A stretch of 64,000 nucleotides of DNA from Emmonsiellopsis sp. PD_33 (GCA_032988165.1 JANTQF010000021.1:1-64000); one strand, 5' to 3'. Positions 7,852-20,656 are shown, numbered from the stretch's first letter. The notes: generated by a model not told the origin, from the letters alone. Numbers and translations are program-made.

Positions 7852-10749
7852 TTAATCGTATGGTCGCACTGCGGACGGAGACTGGCCGATAACAATATTC
7901 GGGCGATCCTCCGACGCTCGATGATACGCGCGAAGCTCTTTCTGACCAACTGCTTTGACCTCGCCGAATAACCCCTGGTGGGAGGATTTGATGCATTCCT
8001 TTAAATCACCCAAGGTGTTTAATTTGCAATGACACCTGAACCCTCCGAATTCTCCGCGATCTAAGAACAATTATGTCAGTTACCGTAGTGATGATATCGT
8101 TCCGGGAGTTACGTGTGTTTGGTGGGGAAAAGAATAGCTGGACATACCAATGGCATCTTTAAACGTGATACTGACCCGATTTAGGCCCTTGAATTCAGCA
8201 TGGGGATAATCTCTGCGGCGTGTCATGCCTAGTTTCCCTAAATCAAAGCCTTCCATCCCCGTATTTGCGACAAATCGTTGGGCCTCCAGGCTCTTCTTCC
8301 CCTTTTTCTGCTCGATTGCGGTGGTGGCACACGGGCTGTTGGGCTTTCGACAGTCGCATCGTTCTGTGTTTACGGCCGTATTGTCATTGATCTTAATCGA
8401 CGTAATTGACAACTCGTTAGCACCGCCTCGCCTTCTCGAAAAGATCACAAGGGTCGGTCTTAATGGCTTTTCGTGTAGGAAACCGTTGGTATCACCCATA
8501 TCAAGCACAGTGACTGTGCTTTGACTGGCTCTGCTGGAAACACTAGCGAATGTTGTCCGTCTTTGTTGATTAGAAGGTTGCCTGGTAGAGGAAGCAGTGG
8601 TGCGTCGATCTAGATCCGAACTCCCCAAAGATCCAGGGCTAGAGCCCAACGGGGGCGTAGAGCTACTAAGAGAACCGAGGGAAACTTGGTCGACAGGCCG
8701 TCCAGTGAACGGATTCCTCGCGGAGAAGTAGTTTGGTGAACTACTAGAAAACGCACTAAAGGTGCGCGTTGGGGAAGTTGGTGAAAATGGGGAGGACGGC
8801 ATTGACTCACGACGAGCAACCGGGAATTCTTCAATCGAACCTTCTTCTTCGTTGACTAGTTGCCCTTCCAATCGTTTTGGCATCCAGAATTGAACCACAG
8901 CGTCCTCAATAATGGGTGCACCAACGCCAGACACCATAAACGTAACCTTTACATCGCTCCTGTAGAAAGTTAGAGCATGAAATAGCTGTATTATTGGAGG
9001 TTGGAAAACATACTGTGAATAGAAACGATATGGCTTGAAGCCAGTGAAGGCTTGCTGGAAGCGAAGGAGATCCTTCAAAGACGGGAAGGAAAATTTGGTG
9101 TCTTGACTTGGAGTTCTCAGCAATATGTCATTTGTCTCGCGGTTGAAGGTAGGCATGGCGTAAAGGGGAGCGAAACATGCGGATTCAAGGTCGATATCGA
9201 TTATCCGCTCTGCACAGTTATTAGGGAAGAGCTCTGGAATAGATAAGGTTGAGAGTCAGGTACCTTCAGGGACAATAGTCCCATTTGATAACCGTTCCTC
9301 CGCCATAGCAATCAAACGATACTGGGAAGGCTTTTCATTCAGAACTTGTAAAAACCTCAACGACTTAGACACAGACGGGGCGTCGCTATGAAGGGGACTG
9401 GAGCACAGTTAGACTGATGATCGTAAAGAAATCGGATTGATTAGAAGAGTCATACACAGTGGTTATTTCTTTCATCATAAACTTACGGTTGTGCCCAGAA
9501 GGAAGATGACTAGGACGTGGAGGTTCTGGCCAGATAGCGAATGCAGAAGTATCCAACCTAACCTGGGACAAATCAGGAGCAAAAATTCGATCCAGAGACT
9601 CTGGAGAAAAGCGCCTGCACTCCTGAGATAGCTCCTATTATGCTATTAGCCCATCTGCAAATATATTTGGGGCACTAATCTGGCCGACGCTGTGGAGGGA
9701 GAGTTTAGCCCACCTGGTTAAGTCCCTTCAAATATGAAGGCCAATGTGACAACGAACCCGACAATTGGCTTGACTGGTATTGATTCAAGCGCGACATAAG
9801 CCAAATACATTTCAACAGATTGACGTAGGCCGCTGGGCTAACTGTTCTCCGTTCCAGGAACTCAAAGCGAGCGGCAACGAAACCGCGGGTGCTTTTGCGG
9901 AAATGAAAAGCAAAAGCGCTTGCAGTATCTGCAAGAGGGAACTGGCCACCCTCAGCAAGTTCCGGGTGGTTAATCTCCGCAGCTTGCTGGAATCTAAGAG
10001 CAAACTCGGCTGGTACGTCCAGAGTGAAGGTCTGCTGGATTGCTTGCTGTTGCATTTCTTCCTCAAAACTAGGAACCATTACTCCCATCAGTCGTCGCAG
10101 GTCGTTATGCATATTCGTCATCCTCGACGCCAGGTCCTGATGGACGCGAAGGAGGAGGTCCATCTCGAAGGGTTTAAGGAGAAAGAGTAACTTGGTGTTG
10201 TGTAAGGATATGCGATCGCGCAAGCGGTCGACATCTGGCTGCACCAGGATGTTAAACGCAATACTGCGACCCGGACTGGTCGCATTGTTGTACTGGGCAT
10301 TGTCTCGCAGGAGCTTGTAGCAGTGGCGTATGGTCTGCTCATAATCCCCGAGTATTTCATGAAAGGAGGTTAGATCCCATAGCCGGTTAGATTGCGCCAA
10401 CTGCCCCAGCTGGCCGAGGGGGGAGGTTTGAAGTTGAGATGTGGCATTGTCAACGACGCGGGCGAGGTTTTCCAAGTTTCTGGCAAGATTCTTGACATCC
10501 TGAAAGAACTCGGTGTACTGACGGCCTACGATGGTTGGTCGTTGAGAGTTAGCAACATAATAACAAAAATCCCCCGGGTTGAATGGATCTTGGTTGGGTG
10601 CAGGTCCACGATACGAACCAAAAGACGAGGGGATCGCGAGTTACGTCAGACTCACTTGCTTTCAACTGCGGGTTGAATCCATAATCGTATAAATCCCACG
10701 CAAGTTTGCCCAGAACGAAGATGTCACCGACTTGGAAAGGGTCAGCCAT
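7852..10749 (-). CDS. Conserved fungal protein of unknown function, seven exons
   Basis: I do not recognise a named family. Coding exons, in order, are 10749-10656, 10525-9714, 9634-9456, 9397-9264, 9209-9014, 8959-8148 and 8060-7852; they join in frame to 811 residues. The start MADPFQVGDIFVLGKLAWDL is typical of a group of fungal proteins whose first 300 residues are helical. A globular central region follows (QYRLIAMAEERLSNG, IIDIDLESACFAPLYAMPTF), then a Ser/Thr/Pro-rich linker at roughly residues 480-580 and a C-terminal part with CDCRKPNSPC. For exon 3 the strong-looking donor at 9486 would break the frame, whereas GTATGA at 9455 keeps it and leaves a normal 58-base intron. No membrane segment is visible. 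It is divergent from the permease gene. Confidence 0.82.
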
Positions 10750-11571
10750 CTATGGCTCCCGAAGCGCAAGGACTGATCGACTTCGCGATGGTTGAGGGAA
10801 CTGATGCACTTGATGGCCGCGATTATTGTGAACTTGGATTCTCCGGCGACAAAGGGATTAAGTAGTGGGGCTCGACTTTGTCCCCGAGGCCTCACTGTTT
10901 CAAGCAGATGATAAGCTCGAGTGAGGCTGTACACCTAGTCTGCGGCAAGAAGATAGCCTGGGGTAGGGATGCCTTCTTCAGGCGCACGACCCTCGAATCT
11001 CGGTGTCGTCGCAAGCAGCAGCCGTCTGGCAGTCTGCACGGTTTCTTTCGGCTCTGGCGCAGCAGGGGATGGATCCTGCAGACTCCAGAGCATGCATCCG
11101 TCAGGACTCAACTGTCATCAAGCTGGCCTCCCCCACGACGACGGTCCGCTAGCACCATCGGGGGGGTTAGCGGGCTGCTGGCGTCGCCCCGTCCGAGTGT
11201 GATTCGTCCAGAGGACGCCTCTCTCGCTTCAGACAGACTTGGCGCGGTGCTGCCAATCTCGTCAGTGTGGCGATGAAGCGGAAGACGGGAGAGGATTGGC
11301 TGGCCGCGGGCGTTGAGGACTTGAGGTTGGAGGCGGGATGCGGCTCTGCTGGCCGGAAAGGGGAACTCTCTCCACCAGAACTTGAACTTCTAGACGACGA
11401 CACTCCGTCTTCTGGTGGCTTTGTGCCATGACTCTCCCAGACTCTCTGTCTCCCGTGCTGCTTTTCGCAAGATGTCATGAGGCCTGTCCCGTTTAAAATG
11501 ACTCTGTCTCCGCCCAGCGCCCTTTGAGTCCGTCGTCTGCGCGCCGTGTCGCTCCCAGTCGAGCTGCCAAA
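10750..11571. promoter_or_regulatory. Divergent promoter region
   Basis: This 0.8 kb separates the starts of the 811-residue gene (minus) and the amino-acid permease (plus). Several short frames cross it on both strands without coding signal. No specific binding site is recognised. Confidence 0.4.
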
Positions 11572-13822
11572 ATGCCCCCCAGTGGTGAAGCCCTGCCTCG
11601 TATTTCCGACAGCGACAGTGATCGGTTTTCTATCATTTCCGACGACGATGTCATCATCACCAATGCGCCTGAAGAACCCTTCCGATTGGGCCGTTTCGAT
11701 GTTGCCTTTCTCGTCGTGAACCGCATGATAGGTTCGCGCTTAACTTGACCTCCCTTTGATTTTTATATATCGTCGCGACAGCCCAACAGCTCACTGACGC
11801 TTCTCTTTCCGCTTCATCTAGGAACGGGCATCTTCTCATCTGCTGGTCTTGTCATCCAAGGCACACGGAGCATCGGCGTCACGCTTATATTCTGGTTTTT
11901 CGGCATCCTCTATTCACTCGGGGGTGTCCACCTCTATATCGAATACGGCCTTAATATCCCACGACGACGCATCTTCGAAGGAGTCAAACAAGGCGTCCCG
12001 CGGAGTGGAGGCGACTTGAACTATGTAAGCAGATTCCTCGCCTGGACGAATTGGCCATGTAATGTACGTATATATACTGAACGGCTCGTAGCTTCAATAT
12101 GTCTATAAAAAACCGAGCTACCGCAAGGATACAGTGCTGCTTTCAGTTTGCACGTTTGGGGTCGTCTTTATAATATTTGGCAATGTCGCAGGAAACTGCC
12201 TCAACTTTGCTGAAAAGGCGCTGCGGGCTTCTAATGCCGAGCCAACCAACGGTGCCGTTCGAGGGATTGCTATCGCCGTGGCGTTATTTACCTGTTTCAT
12301 CCACACACTGTCTCGACGGGGTGGTATTGTTTTGAGCAACTTTCTTGCTATAATTAAGCTGGCAATTCTGCTGCTCATAATTATTGCCGCCATTGTTGCT
12401 GGTGCCGGAGGATTCCCCAATACCCAATCCCAAGCCAGCGTCAATTTTGATACTCACAACTCCTTCCGAAACGCTTCAACCCATGCCAATGATTATGCCA
12501 ACGCATTTTTATTAATCAGTGAGTCGATATGTCCACTGCTTATAGTAAACGGCTAACATGTGCGTAGTTTTCACGTTCAGTGGTTTCGAACAACCCAATT
12601 ATGTACGTAGGATTTATCAGCTTTGGCCTGAACTATTCTAACATACTTATTTATAGGTACTGGGAGAGATTGCGAAACCCCGCCAGACTTTCCCTATGTC
12701 TATGGCTATCCCTGTTGCTATAGTGGGAGTACTGTATATGGCTGTCAACGTGTCATACGTAAGTCCGCCAATATTCTTGTCAAGTATTCATCTCACCCCA
12801 TATGAGCCTAGCTTTTGACACACTTCTAGATGTCCATTGTGCCATGGCATGACCAAATCAACTCCGACATTAATATCGCAGAACGCTTTTTCAAGCTAAC
12901 TTTTGGATCATTACTCCCACCCGACAACAACACAAGTAACCGCATCCTCAATGCCTTCCTGGCAATTTCCAGCTTTGGAAATATCGTTGTGATGACCTAC
13001 ACAGCAGCGCGGGTGAAGCAGGAGATTGCGAAAGAGGGGATCCTACCATATCCCAAATTCTTTGCCAAAAACCGCGACATGTCATTGGGCCGCCTTCTTC
13101 GATGGGCTCAGCGCAAACCCGCAGTTTATAAACCCTTCCGACGAATCCTCAAGTCATCCTGGTTCGCTCCCGAACACCACTCCGAAAAAACCCCAGTGGG
13201 CGCTCTGCTTCTCCACTTCGCATCCTGTCTCGTTTTGATGGTAGCCACAGTCAAAGTGGACCCAAGCAATGCCTACGCATTATTATCCTCCGTCTACACC
13301 TACGCCGTCCACGCCTCCTTCGGCGCCCTCCTCTCGGCGGGAATCTTGTACCTCCGATTCAGCAAAAGGCAACAATGGCGCAAGAAAACCCCAGGCATAA
13401 ACCCATTCCTCAGCGTCTCCGCAGCCTTCATCTATTTTCTCGGCAGCATATTCCCCGTCGTCGTCTCCTGGGTCAAGCCCACCAAGGGCTTTGAAACCGC
13501 CTCCAAAACCAGCGTGGCCTGGTACATGGTCCCGATGCTAAGTTGGTGCGCATTCGCCTTTGGAGCGCTATGGTGGCTTGGATTCCTGGCCATCGCGAAG
13601 CGGATTGAGAAGAATAACGGCACCGTGTTTACCATTGAGCGCGAGCCGTCGTTTGAGCGCGACCCGCCGAATGTGGTGCAGGTTAATGAGACGGTGTATT
13701 TGGCCTGGGTCGCGAAGGAGAATTTGCCGGATGAAATGGATGATTCTGGGAGTGATAATGGGGATAATGGTAATGGTAATGGGATGAATGATTTTGATTT
13801 CCCGATGGGGCGGATGAGGTAG
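11572..13822 (+). CDS. Amino-acid permease, APC superfamily, Mup1/LAT-like
   Basis: A plasma-membrane amino-acid transporter resembling the high-affinity methionine permease Mup1. Coding exons are 11572-11731, 11822-12024, 12092-12518, 12568-12602, 12657-12758 and 12830-13822, giving 639 residues. The first membrane helix contains the family signature VNRMI-GTGIFSSAG across intron 1. Further hydrophobic segments follow, for example FGILYSLGGVHLYIEYG, ILLLIIIAAIVAGAG and FIYFLGSIFPVVVSWV, consistent with about 12 helices. The N-terminus is acidic and Ser-rich (SDSDSDRFSIISDDD), and the C-terminus ends in a Gly/Asn/Asp-rich tail; such tails usually control endocytosis. The ATG at 11572 is the only one that keeps the N-terminus compact. 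Substrate specificity cannot be read from sequence alone. Confidence 0.92.
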
Positions 13823-14520
13823 GGGCTTTGTTTGGAGATATGGCATTTGGGTAACTACTTGTGAATATCCTCTTGCTTTTCTTTCTTGTTTTTGGATATA
13901 CACTGCCATTTAGCGGTTGTAATTTTCCCCCTCTTTTTTAATATGTATATATTTTTTGGCTCAGCTATTCCCATTTCCCATCCTCTGGCTATCTAAGATA
14001 AACATATCGATTTAATAAATTCATAACTATTCCGTTCTCGAGACCATCATGGACGGACATTAGGAACGCTCTACCCAGAAGACCGCACCCCCGACGCTAG
14101 GAAAATCGTCTGTTAGCAACCTGCTCCCTGGCACTTGGTTAAACCGCGCTTATATCGTCAAGCCAACCTCCAACCTCCAATCTTTTCAGCCTTCTTCACG
14201 ATTGTATTGTTAGAGAGGACCTCCGCCTTGGTATCAGTCTGCTCGAATTTTCCATTCTCATTCTCTTTCTGTGGAGTTTTCATCATTTGAATGAGCTAGT
14301 CTATATACATTAGTAGCGAAAGTTGATTAAAGCAAAAAAATGCTAATCAGCACGCCTATGGATGGATGCTACATCTTCACAAAGTCACTTGTCTTTGCAT
14401 TTTTTGTTTCCCTTTCTTAAAGGATCTATCTCTCTACAATCCCCCTTCATTCCCATCCCCCCACAACCAGTCATATGCTTCCCTATCTGCATCCATACAT
14501 ACATACAACCAGAAAGCAAA
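13823..14520. other. Intergenic between convergent genes
   Basis: This 0.7 kb holds the 3' flanks of the permease and dehydrogenase genes. It is T-rich near 13870-13970. No gene or RNA is seen. Confidence 0.6.
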
Positions 14521-15348
14521 TCAAGGCAAATGAATCCCCCCATCAACCGCCACAATCTGCCCCGTAATAAACCCGCTGCCGGGCATGGCCAAAAACTCCA
14601 CAGCCGCCGCAACCTCCTCCGCCGTCCCCTCCCGCTTAATATGCTGGTTAGCCATCAACCTGTCAATGATCGGCGTGCCCATAATGCTCAGGTCCGTCGC
14701 GACTGGCCCCGGCGCGACGATATTAATCGTCACCCCCTTCGCCGCCAGCTCGCTCGCCAGCGACACGGTCAACGAATTCAGCGCGCCCCTGGACGCGCAG
14801 TACACGGGTAACAGCGGCGCGCCTTGCCGCGCAACTACGCTGGAGATGTTGATGATGCGGCCGCCGGCTGGCATGTGGGGCAGCGCGGCTTGGATGAGCG
14901 TGAAGGGCCCGCGGACGTTTACGTGGAAGACGGGGTCCCAGGAGTCGAAGGGGGTGGCGGCTATGGAGCGGCTAAATGCGGACTTGCCGGCGTTGTTGAC
15001 GATGATGTCGATGTGGGTGGTTTGGAGTTCCTGGAGCGCGGCGGTGACGAGGATGCTGCCGAAGTCGGCGGTGGAGGCGTCCGCTTGGACGGCGGCTGCG
15101 TTGACGCCTAGGGTCTTGATTGTTTGGAGGACTTGCTGGGCTGGGTCGGCGGATGAGGCGTAGTGGATGAGGATCTAGCGAGGGTTAGAATGGGGATAGG
15201 GTGATGTTTTCGAAGGGGATTTTATACTACGTACATCTGCTCCCTTCTTCGCCAGTGCGATGGCTGTGGCTGCGCCGATGCCGTTCATCTTGGATGCACC
15301 GGTCACAATGGCAACTTTGCCAGCAAGGGGTTTCTGATCGGTCGCCAT
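14521..15348 (-). CDS. Short-chain dehydrogenase/reductase with Tyr-x3-Arg active site
   Basis: A classical SDR-fold oxidoreductase resembling fungal 3-oxoacyl-ACP reductase-like enzymes. Exons are 15348-15235 and 15174-14521, separated by a 60-base intron (donor GTACGT, branch CTAAC), giving 255 residues. The cofactor motif is TGASKMNGIG and the structural motif NNAG is present. The active-site region reads NISSVVARQGAPLLPVYCAS then R, so Ser149/150 and Tyr163 are kept but the usual Lys four residues after Tyr is Arg167. PGPVATDL and the C-terminal GFITGQIVAVDGG are typical. I start at the ATG at 15348; the longer frame upstream has no family resemblance. Substrate is unknown. The Lys-to-Arg change may lower or alter activity. 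Confidence 0.9.
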
Positions 15349-17896
15349 CTCGTCAAGGCTGGTAGGGGGGTGCAGAGTTGCAATGAATGAGGTTTCGGGC
15401 AATAGGCAGGTGACTCGTTGTAGAAGAGATGGTCTGTCTTGTCTGCTTCTACATCTCAAGTCCTGCTCAGTATCTGGGAACACCGACCCCTTTATACCAA
15501 AACGCACCCATTCCCCCGAGCTTCGCCACAACCAAGGTCATTCCATCCATATCCTTGCCGGGTCCTTATGGACCCAGACCACAATCAACGGGGTAGGCAA
15601 TGCCGTGGGGTGTTAAGTCGAAGCCTCACTGACTCACTGATCAAGGCCACAACATTTCCATTGTATCTCAGAGCTAGGCTCGCTTTTTTCTGGCAAGATC
15701 AGGCATTCACCCCCGCTCCCGAATTCCGGAACGACGAGGCGGAGCTAAAACAGGCTGCCATGTAATCCTACACCTGTGAAGTAGTGCTAAGCTCTGCGAT
15801 TTCCTCAATGGGACGCTGTAAATTTCCCGATTTGGGTCGATTTTCGCGGCATGATAGATATATTAGCAAAAAATCCCTGACGCCCTTGATATACGCGGAG
15901 TAGAGCTGAATACGACACCTAGAGGTTCATCATCCAGCGATAGAAGTAGAAAGAGTATAATGGAGTCGCGTCGCGTTAGTGGCTTTTTATTATTTTTGAA
16001 ATTGCTGACGCGAATCCCTGTCTGGCACTTTTGTCGTTAAGTGACTCCACTATGTTAGTGCAAAGCGGGGAGATTTTGAGCCGAGCATGTTTCCACAAAA
16101 TAATGGTTCATCGGAGAGACAACGGCTGGAGACAAATGCCGATTGCTAAATATAGAACAGTGTTCATCCGGGTTTCTGAGATTCGAACCTGGGGATTCAT
16201 TGCGTGCCTGGAATACCAGCCCCAGCCACATTAACATTGCAAATGTGCGAAAGACGAGGGCGAAATGAATAGAGCGCCCAAAGAATATCGGGGGTCCCTT
16301 CATCCGGGCAACGTCAGACTCGAATAATGACCTGAGAGGTGCGGATGAATCGTGATGGCTTCTTTGTGCCTTGATGATTATGTGTGCTCAGACGTGGACG
16401 GATAAATAAATGTCTGACATCGGAAGGGTGATTGCTCATTGGGATGTATGAATAGGGCGTTAAATGCGCTGACAATAGAGAGATATCAGACCACAATGGT
16501 CTCCATACGATTCAAAACGCACGTTCCACGCATCGAGCATTGGCGACTCGGTTACCTCGATCAGCTGCTGTCTGGAGGAGGCATTCCTGCAGCCAGAATC
16601 CAAATCCAATGCAGACATGTCTCGTTTGACAGGCGATTGCAACTGCATGGGCAGATGGAGCAATACTGATATGTGATTAGTAATTTATGACTCAGCCGTG
16701 CAGGCCAACAAAGGATTGCCCCCGACCCATGGCCCATGGGAGAGCGGCGGACCGCTACCACAACCTTGATCGCCGCCTGGGTGGCTATTGAGGGCGGGGC
16801 GGAGTTGCTCGGATAGGCACGAATAGGAACCTAATTCATGATGTCCACAATACCCTCCCACACCTGGTGGGAAATCGGCGGTTGCATTGAGCCCCGTCAC
16901 CAGGCGGCAAGGCTGAGCCTTGAGGTTGTGGTGACTCTGGCTTGCATCTGTCCAGTCTCGCGTCGCGGTGCCTGGCAGCTGCGGTAACTCACAAACCCGG
17001 TTGAAGCCGTTGGAGATGTGCAGCATTCCGGGATGCAGACAGAGAGTGGAGGGAGGCTGATGTTGAGATCTGAGGATTAAATAAGGTTGGTGGGGGTTGT
17101 GCTGGGCAGATGGCGCTAGCCAGACACGGCTTAGCGGCCAGCTGGCGCCTGGGTGACAGCAGAATGCTTGGCGCTGGCTTCCTCGCTGGTCGCATCGGGC
17201 ATCAGACAAATTTCTTCTCATCCCGCTGTTCTGGCAGACAACTACTTATCCTGCTGTTCTGCTCTCGCTGTGTCTGGCCAGCGTGTTTGTTTCTCCTCTG
17301 TCTTGTCTCTTGCTGCTGCTCTCCCAGACACATCCCCGCATCCCCGCAATCCTCCAGCCATTCAGCTTGCAACTGGGCCTATCTGGCTGGCCTGGGGAAA
17401 TCAAACAACCCAACAGCACTTTGATATCTCCTTCAGGCCACTCCAGCTTCTTCTTTGTAATACCATTCCTTATCTGTCCTGTGAAACCCAGACATCCAGC
17501 TCTGTTCCTGGAGTGTATATTCACTGCATCTCCTCCTTCCTTCTCTACTTTGATGTGCCCAGAGCCCTGTCTGCAGCTTTCATCTAGGCTACAGACCGGA
17601 GCCTGTGCCATCTGAGATTGCTTCTATCCTCTCTTCTTGCCGCCCCTCTCTCTGCGTTCTACCTCTTCTGTGTGTGCCAGAGACCTTGAACATTCACAGG
17701 TGCTCCTCACTGCATGCTCTCTACTTCTTAGCGGCCCTTGTCTCTCTGGATTCTGGGCAATTACCTCACTTGTATCTGTATCCACTTAAAACCCAGCATA
17801 TCACGCATTCTTTTTTCTTCTCTGTTCAGATTCTGATGGTCTTTGTGCGGTTGTGTCCTGCGTTGCCGAGCAATCACCCAGCTGCCATCAACAAAC
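15349..17896. other. Long gene-free interval
   Basis: This 2.5 kb lies between the starts of the dehydrogenase (minus) and the ubiquitin-conjugating gene (plus). The right third (about 17200-17880) is strongly pyrimidine-rich, as in promoters and leaders of highly transcribed fungal genes. Open frames such as 16685-17221 (minus) lack recognisable features. I see no mobile element. Confidence 0.5.
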
Positions 17897-19752
17897 ATGT
17901 CAAACCAAGCAATCCTACGCATTGGCCGGGTATGTGTCTCCCCTGCATATTGTATATCTTTCTACTAATGCTTTTTCTTTCGCGGTTAGGAAATAAGCCA
18001 GATCCAACAGGGCACGGACTTGTGTAAGTAGTCCTTCTCCTTTAACCAAAGTGGTGGGGATATCTGGGCGTTGTTGTGATGTCATCACACCTTTTTACTT
18101 ACCCTTCTCTACATGCAGCTCTTGCAGTAGCTTGCAAGGAATCGGATATCCGCAGTATCAAAGCTCTGATTGTGGGACCCCCGGAATCTCCCTATGAGTT
18201 TGGGTTTTTCGAGGTAAGATATTTCCACAGCTCCCCTTTTTTCCGCACAGAACATACCAACTAACAGTGTTGTTTAGTTCTCTATTAGATTCCCCGAAGG
18301 TTTGATCCATACTTTTTTGTATGTAAACGCGTAGCCTTGAAATATACTGATTGTTTAGACTACCCCGGAAATCCTCCTACTGTCCATGCCACTACCACAA
18401 ATGGCGGTCGATGCCGTTTCAATCCAAATATCTATGCTTCGGGAAAAGTTTGCCTGTGAGTAGTATCTATGCCATTTGATGATATTGTGCTTTACTAACC
18501 GATGGACTCCATTCTATCGTCAGGTCTATTCTGGGGTAATTGCATTCCATCCAGTGATATTCTGTTTCCATACTAACTACAACGAAGAACATGGCGCGGT
18601 GAGAGTGGGGAGCAGTGGTCATCAGCACAAGGCCTAGAATCTGTTCTGATCTCCATACAAAGCCTGATGTCCTCTAATCCCTATGAGAATGAACCGGGCT
18701 TCGAAAATGCCAAATCTAGCAACGACCTGGAAAGCATGGCCCATTACGTAGAAAAGGTAAACCGTCCTCGATACTCTCATATCTCTTACCTATGTACTAA
18801 TCTGTACCCAACTTTAGATTCGTCACGAAACCCTTCGCATCTCAGTTATTCAACGCCTCGAGGAATCACTTGGCATTCAGTCCGACGGCACTCTGTTCCC
18901 GCCGCCCGCCCTAGACGGTGACTTTGACGAATTTGATGATGAGGATCGCCTGAGTGGAGACGAGAATCCACCCTTTGATCCATTTGATGACCTATTCAAG
19001 CGTCGGTTCCTTTGGTATTACGAATCCTATATCATTGCCATGGATGCTGCCGAACCCAAAGTCACTCCAGGCCAACCGTTCAAAAAGATGCCGTTTGAAA
19101 GCGCTGGAAATACAATGGATGGCCGTTTCGCCTACCCAGATCTTCGCCGCCGCCTCGGCTTTATCAAGGAAACCATCATGAATGAAACTGAGAACTGGGC
19201 CGTGGAGGGTTTGAAATCAAAAGCCAAGGAATCAAGGATCGCGGTCAATCTGCAACGACAGCACGAGCAAATAATCGAAGACCTCAAAACCAAAAAGAAT
19301 TTCATGATTGACTTGAATCTTGAAGACGCTAACCCCTTCGTCTGGGACATGACTTATTTTGGCAGACCAATGTCGCAGCTGGATGGCGGCATTTTCCAAA
19401 TCCGAATCTCCCTCAGCCCAAAGTTCCCAGAGGAGCAGCCTCGTGTCTTCGTCCAAACAAAGATCTTCCACAACCGTATCTCCAAGGACGGAATACTCTG
19501 CTACTTCCCAAAGAAACTGGAAGAGATGAAATCTCACATCGAAGCCATCGTCGAAGCACTAGAGGACGAATCCCCGCCATATGATCCACGCGCAACGGTG
19601 AACCCAGAAGCATCGAAGTTGTGTTGGGGCTCGGCTGATGACAAGAAGAAGTATAACCGGGCTTTGAGAAGATCCGTCCAGCGGAGTATGGAGTAAGTCT
19701 TTAGTGCCTCTGACAACCGTCGACCAAGTGCTGATGAACCTCTAGGGAGTGA
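17897..19752 (+). CDS. Tandem-UBC ubiquitin-conjugating enzyme (E2), UBE2Z-like first domain
   Basis: Coding exons are 17897-17929, 17990-18023, 18119-18213, 18278-18299, 18359-18455, 18524-18535, 18588-18756, 18818-19692 and 19746-19752, giving 447 residues. Without the last intron the frame would stop at 19696, almost the same product. The first domain starts [12 protein letters not shown] and includes [19 protein letters not shown] and the catalytic region GKVCLSILGTW, with Cys93 as the predicted thioester residue. A second UBC-like fold follows at about residues 290-420 ([24 protein letters not shown]) and retains a cysteine in [10 protein letters not shown] (Cys382). An acidic linker ([17 protein letters not shown]) lies between them. 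Exon 6 is only 12 bases. The E3 partner and substrate are unknown. Confidence 0.88.
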
Positions 19753-20656
19753 TTTTCCATGTCTCTCATCTTGTTACGTCGCTTTGCATATGGTAATGGT
19801 TTAAAGAAGACTGCATCATGATTTATACACTTTCCTTCACACCACACCCCCCCAACAACACTATGTTTAATCATTAACGAGTTTTCTTACAATCATGGGC
19901 TCGCGCGGTCTTGGGATTGGGCATTTTTCTTTCTTTCACTTTCCCTTTTACCTTTTACCTTTTACCTTATTCTTTACTTCTTTACGTGTACCGCCCGGTT
20001 TTGCATCCTTTTCCGCCTCGTGTGTGTTTTTGGCATTTTTCCGATACAGGGTAATTAGGCCATGGATATTCTACTTTAATCAAATCAGGTTCTTGTTGGG
20101 TTCAAGCTCTAGTTGCCGACGTGGATTTCCAGACATGAGGTCGTTGTAACTGAGTGGACTAGCCTCATTTCTTCCTGCTGCCATATTCACTACCACCTAT
20201 CCCACTCTCAAGACAGTTCAAGGAGTACAATATGTTATATAATAGTGTCCCAAGAGTTGTTCCTTGGGTGGTTCTTCCTGTCTCGAGGGAGTTTGGTATC
20301 ATGTGACCTGGGGGAAAACAAGGTTGACGCTAGTCCCAATGGGGATTTATCCGGCGCGCGGAGCGGGAAGTGGCCCAAGCTCCGCGGCGTGACAGGCCGG
20401 TTACCGCAAATACCAAAATTACGGCGCATGCTCAGGGGCGAATCCAGCGCCATTTCGCGGGTAAATAAGTTACCACGTATGTAACACCGTGTCTCGCTCG
20501 GCGGAACTTCCCTCCTCTCCGCCGCCGACAATATCAATTGCGCCCCTATCTTCCAATCTTGCTCTGTGTGCTGCTCAATGTCCTGGATATAACCTCCAGC
20601 GCCGTATTTCTCCCCCCTCCCATCCATTCCCCTGCTTAACTACACCCAATCCCACC
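19753..20656. promoter_or_regulatory. Intergenic and Erg26 promoter
   Basis: This 0.9 kb holds the 3' flank of the E2 gene and the upstream region of the sterol dehydrogenase. A T/C-rich stretch lies at 19920-20000 and a GC-rich block at 20340-20460. No sterol-response site is claimed. Confidence 0.4.

Noticed and set aside
9386..9486. Donor GTAAGT at 9486 for exon 3 of the 811-residue gene
   Set aside because: It shifts the frame into an early stop in the next exon, whereas GTATGA at 9455 keeps the frame.
14585..15163. Plus-strand frame of 192 codons
   Set aside because: Antisense to the dehydrogenase gene, whose motifs are unmistakable on the other strand.
16160..16230. Possible tRNA on the minus strand, because of a GGTTCGAATC B-box-like word
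   Set aside because: No acceptor, D-arm or anticodon stem could be folded around it.
16685..17221. Minus-strand frame of 178 codons in an intergenic region
   Set aside because: Cys/Pro/His-rich random composition, no domain, no splice context.
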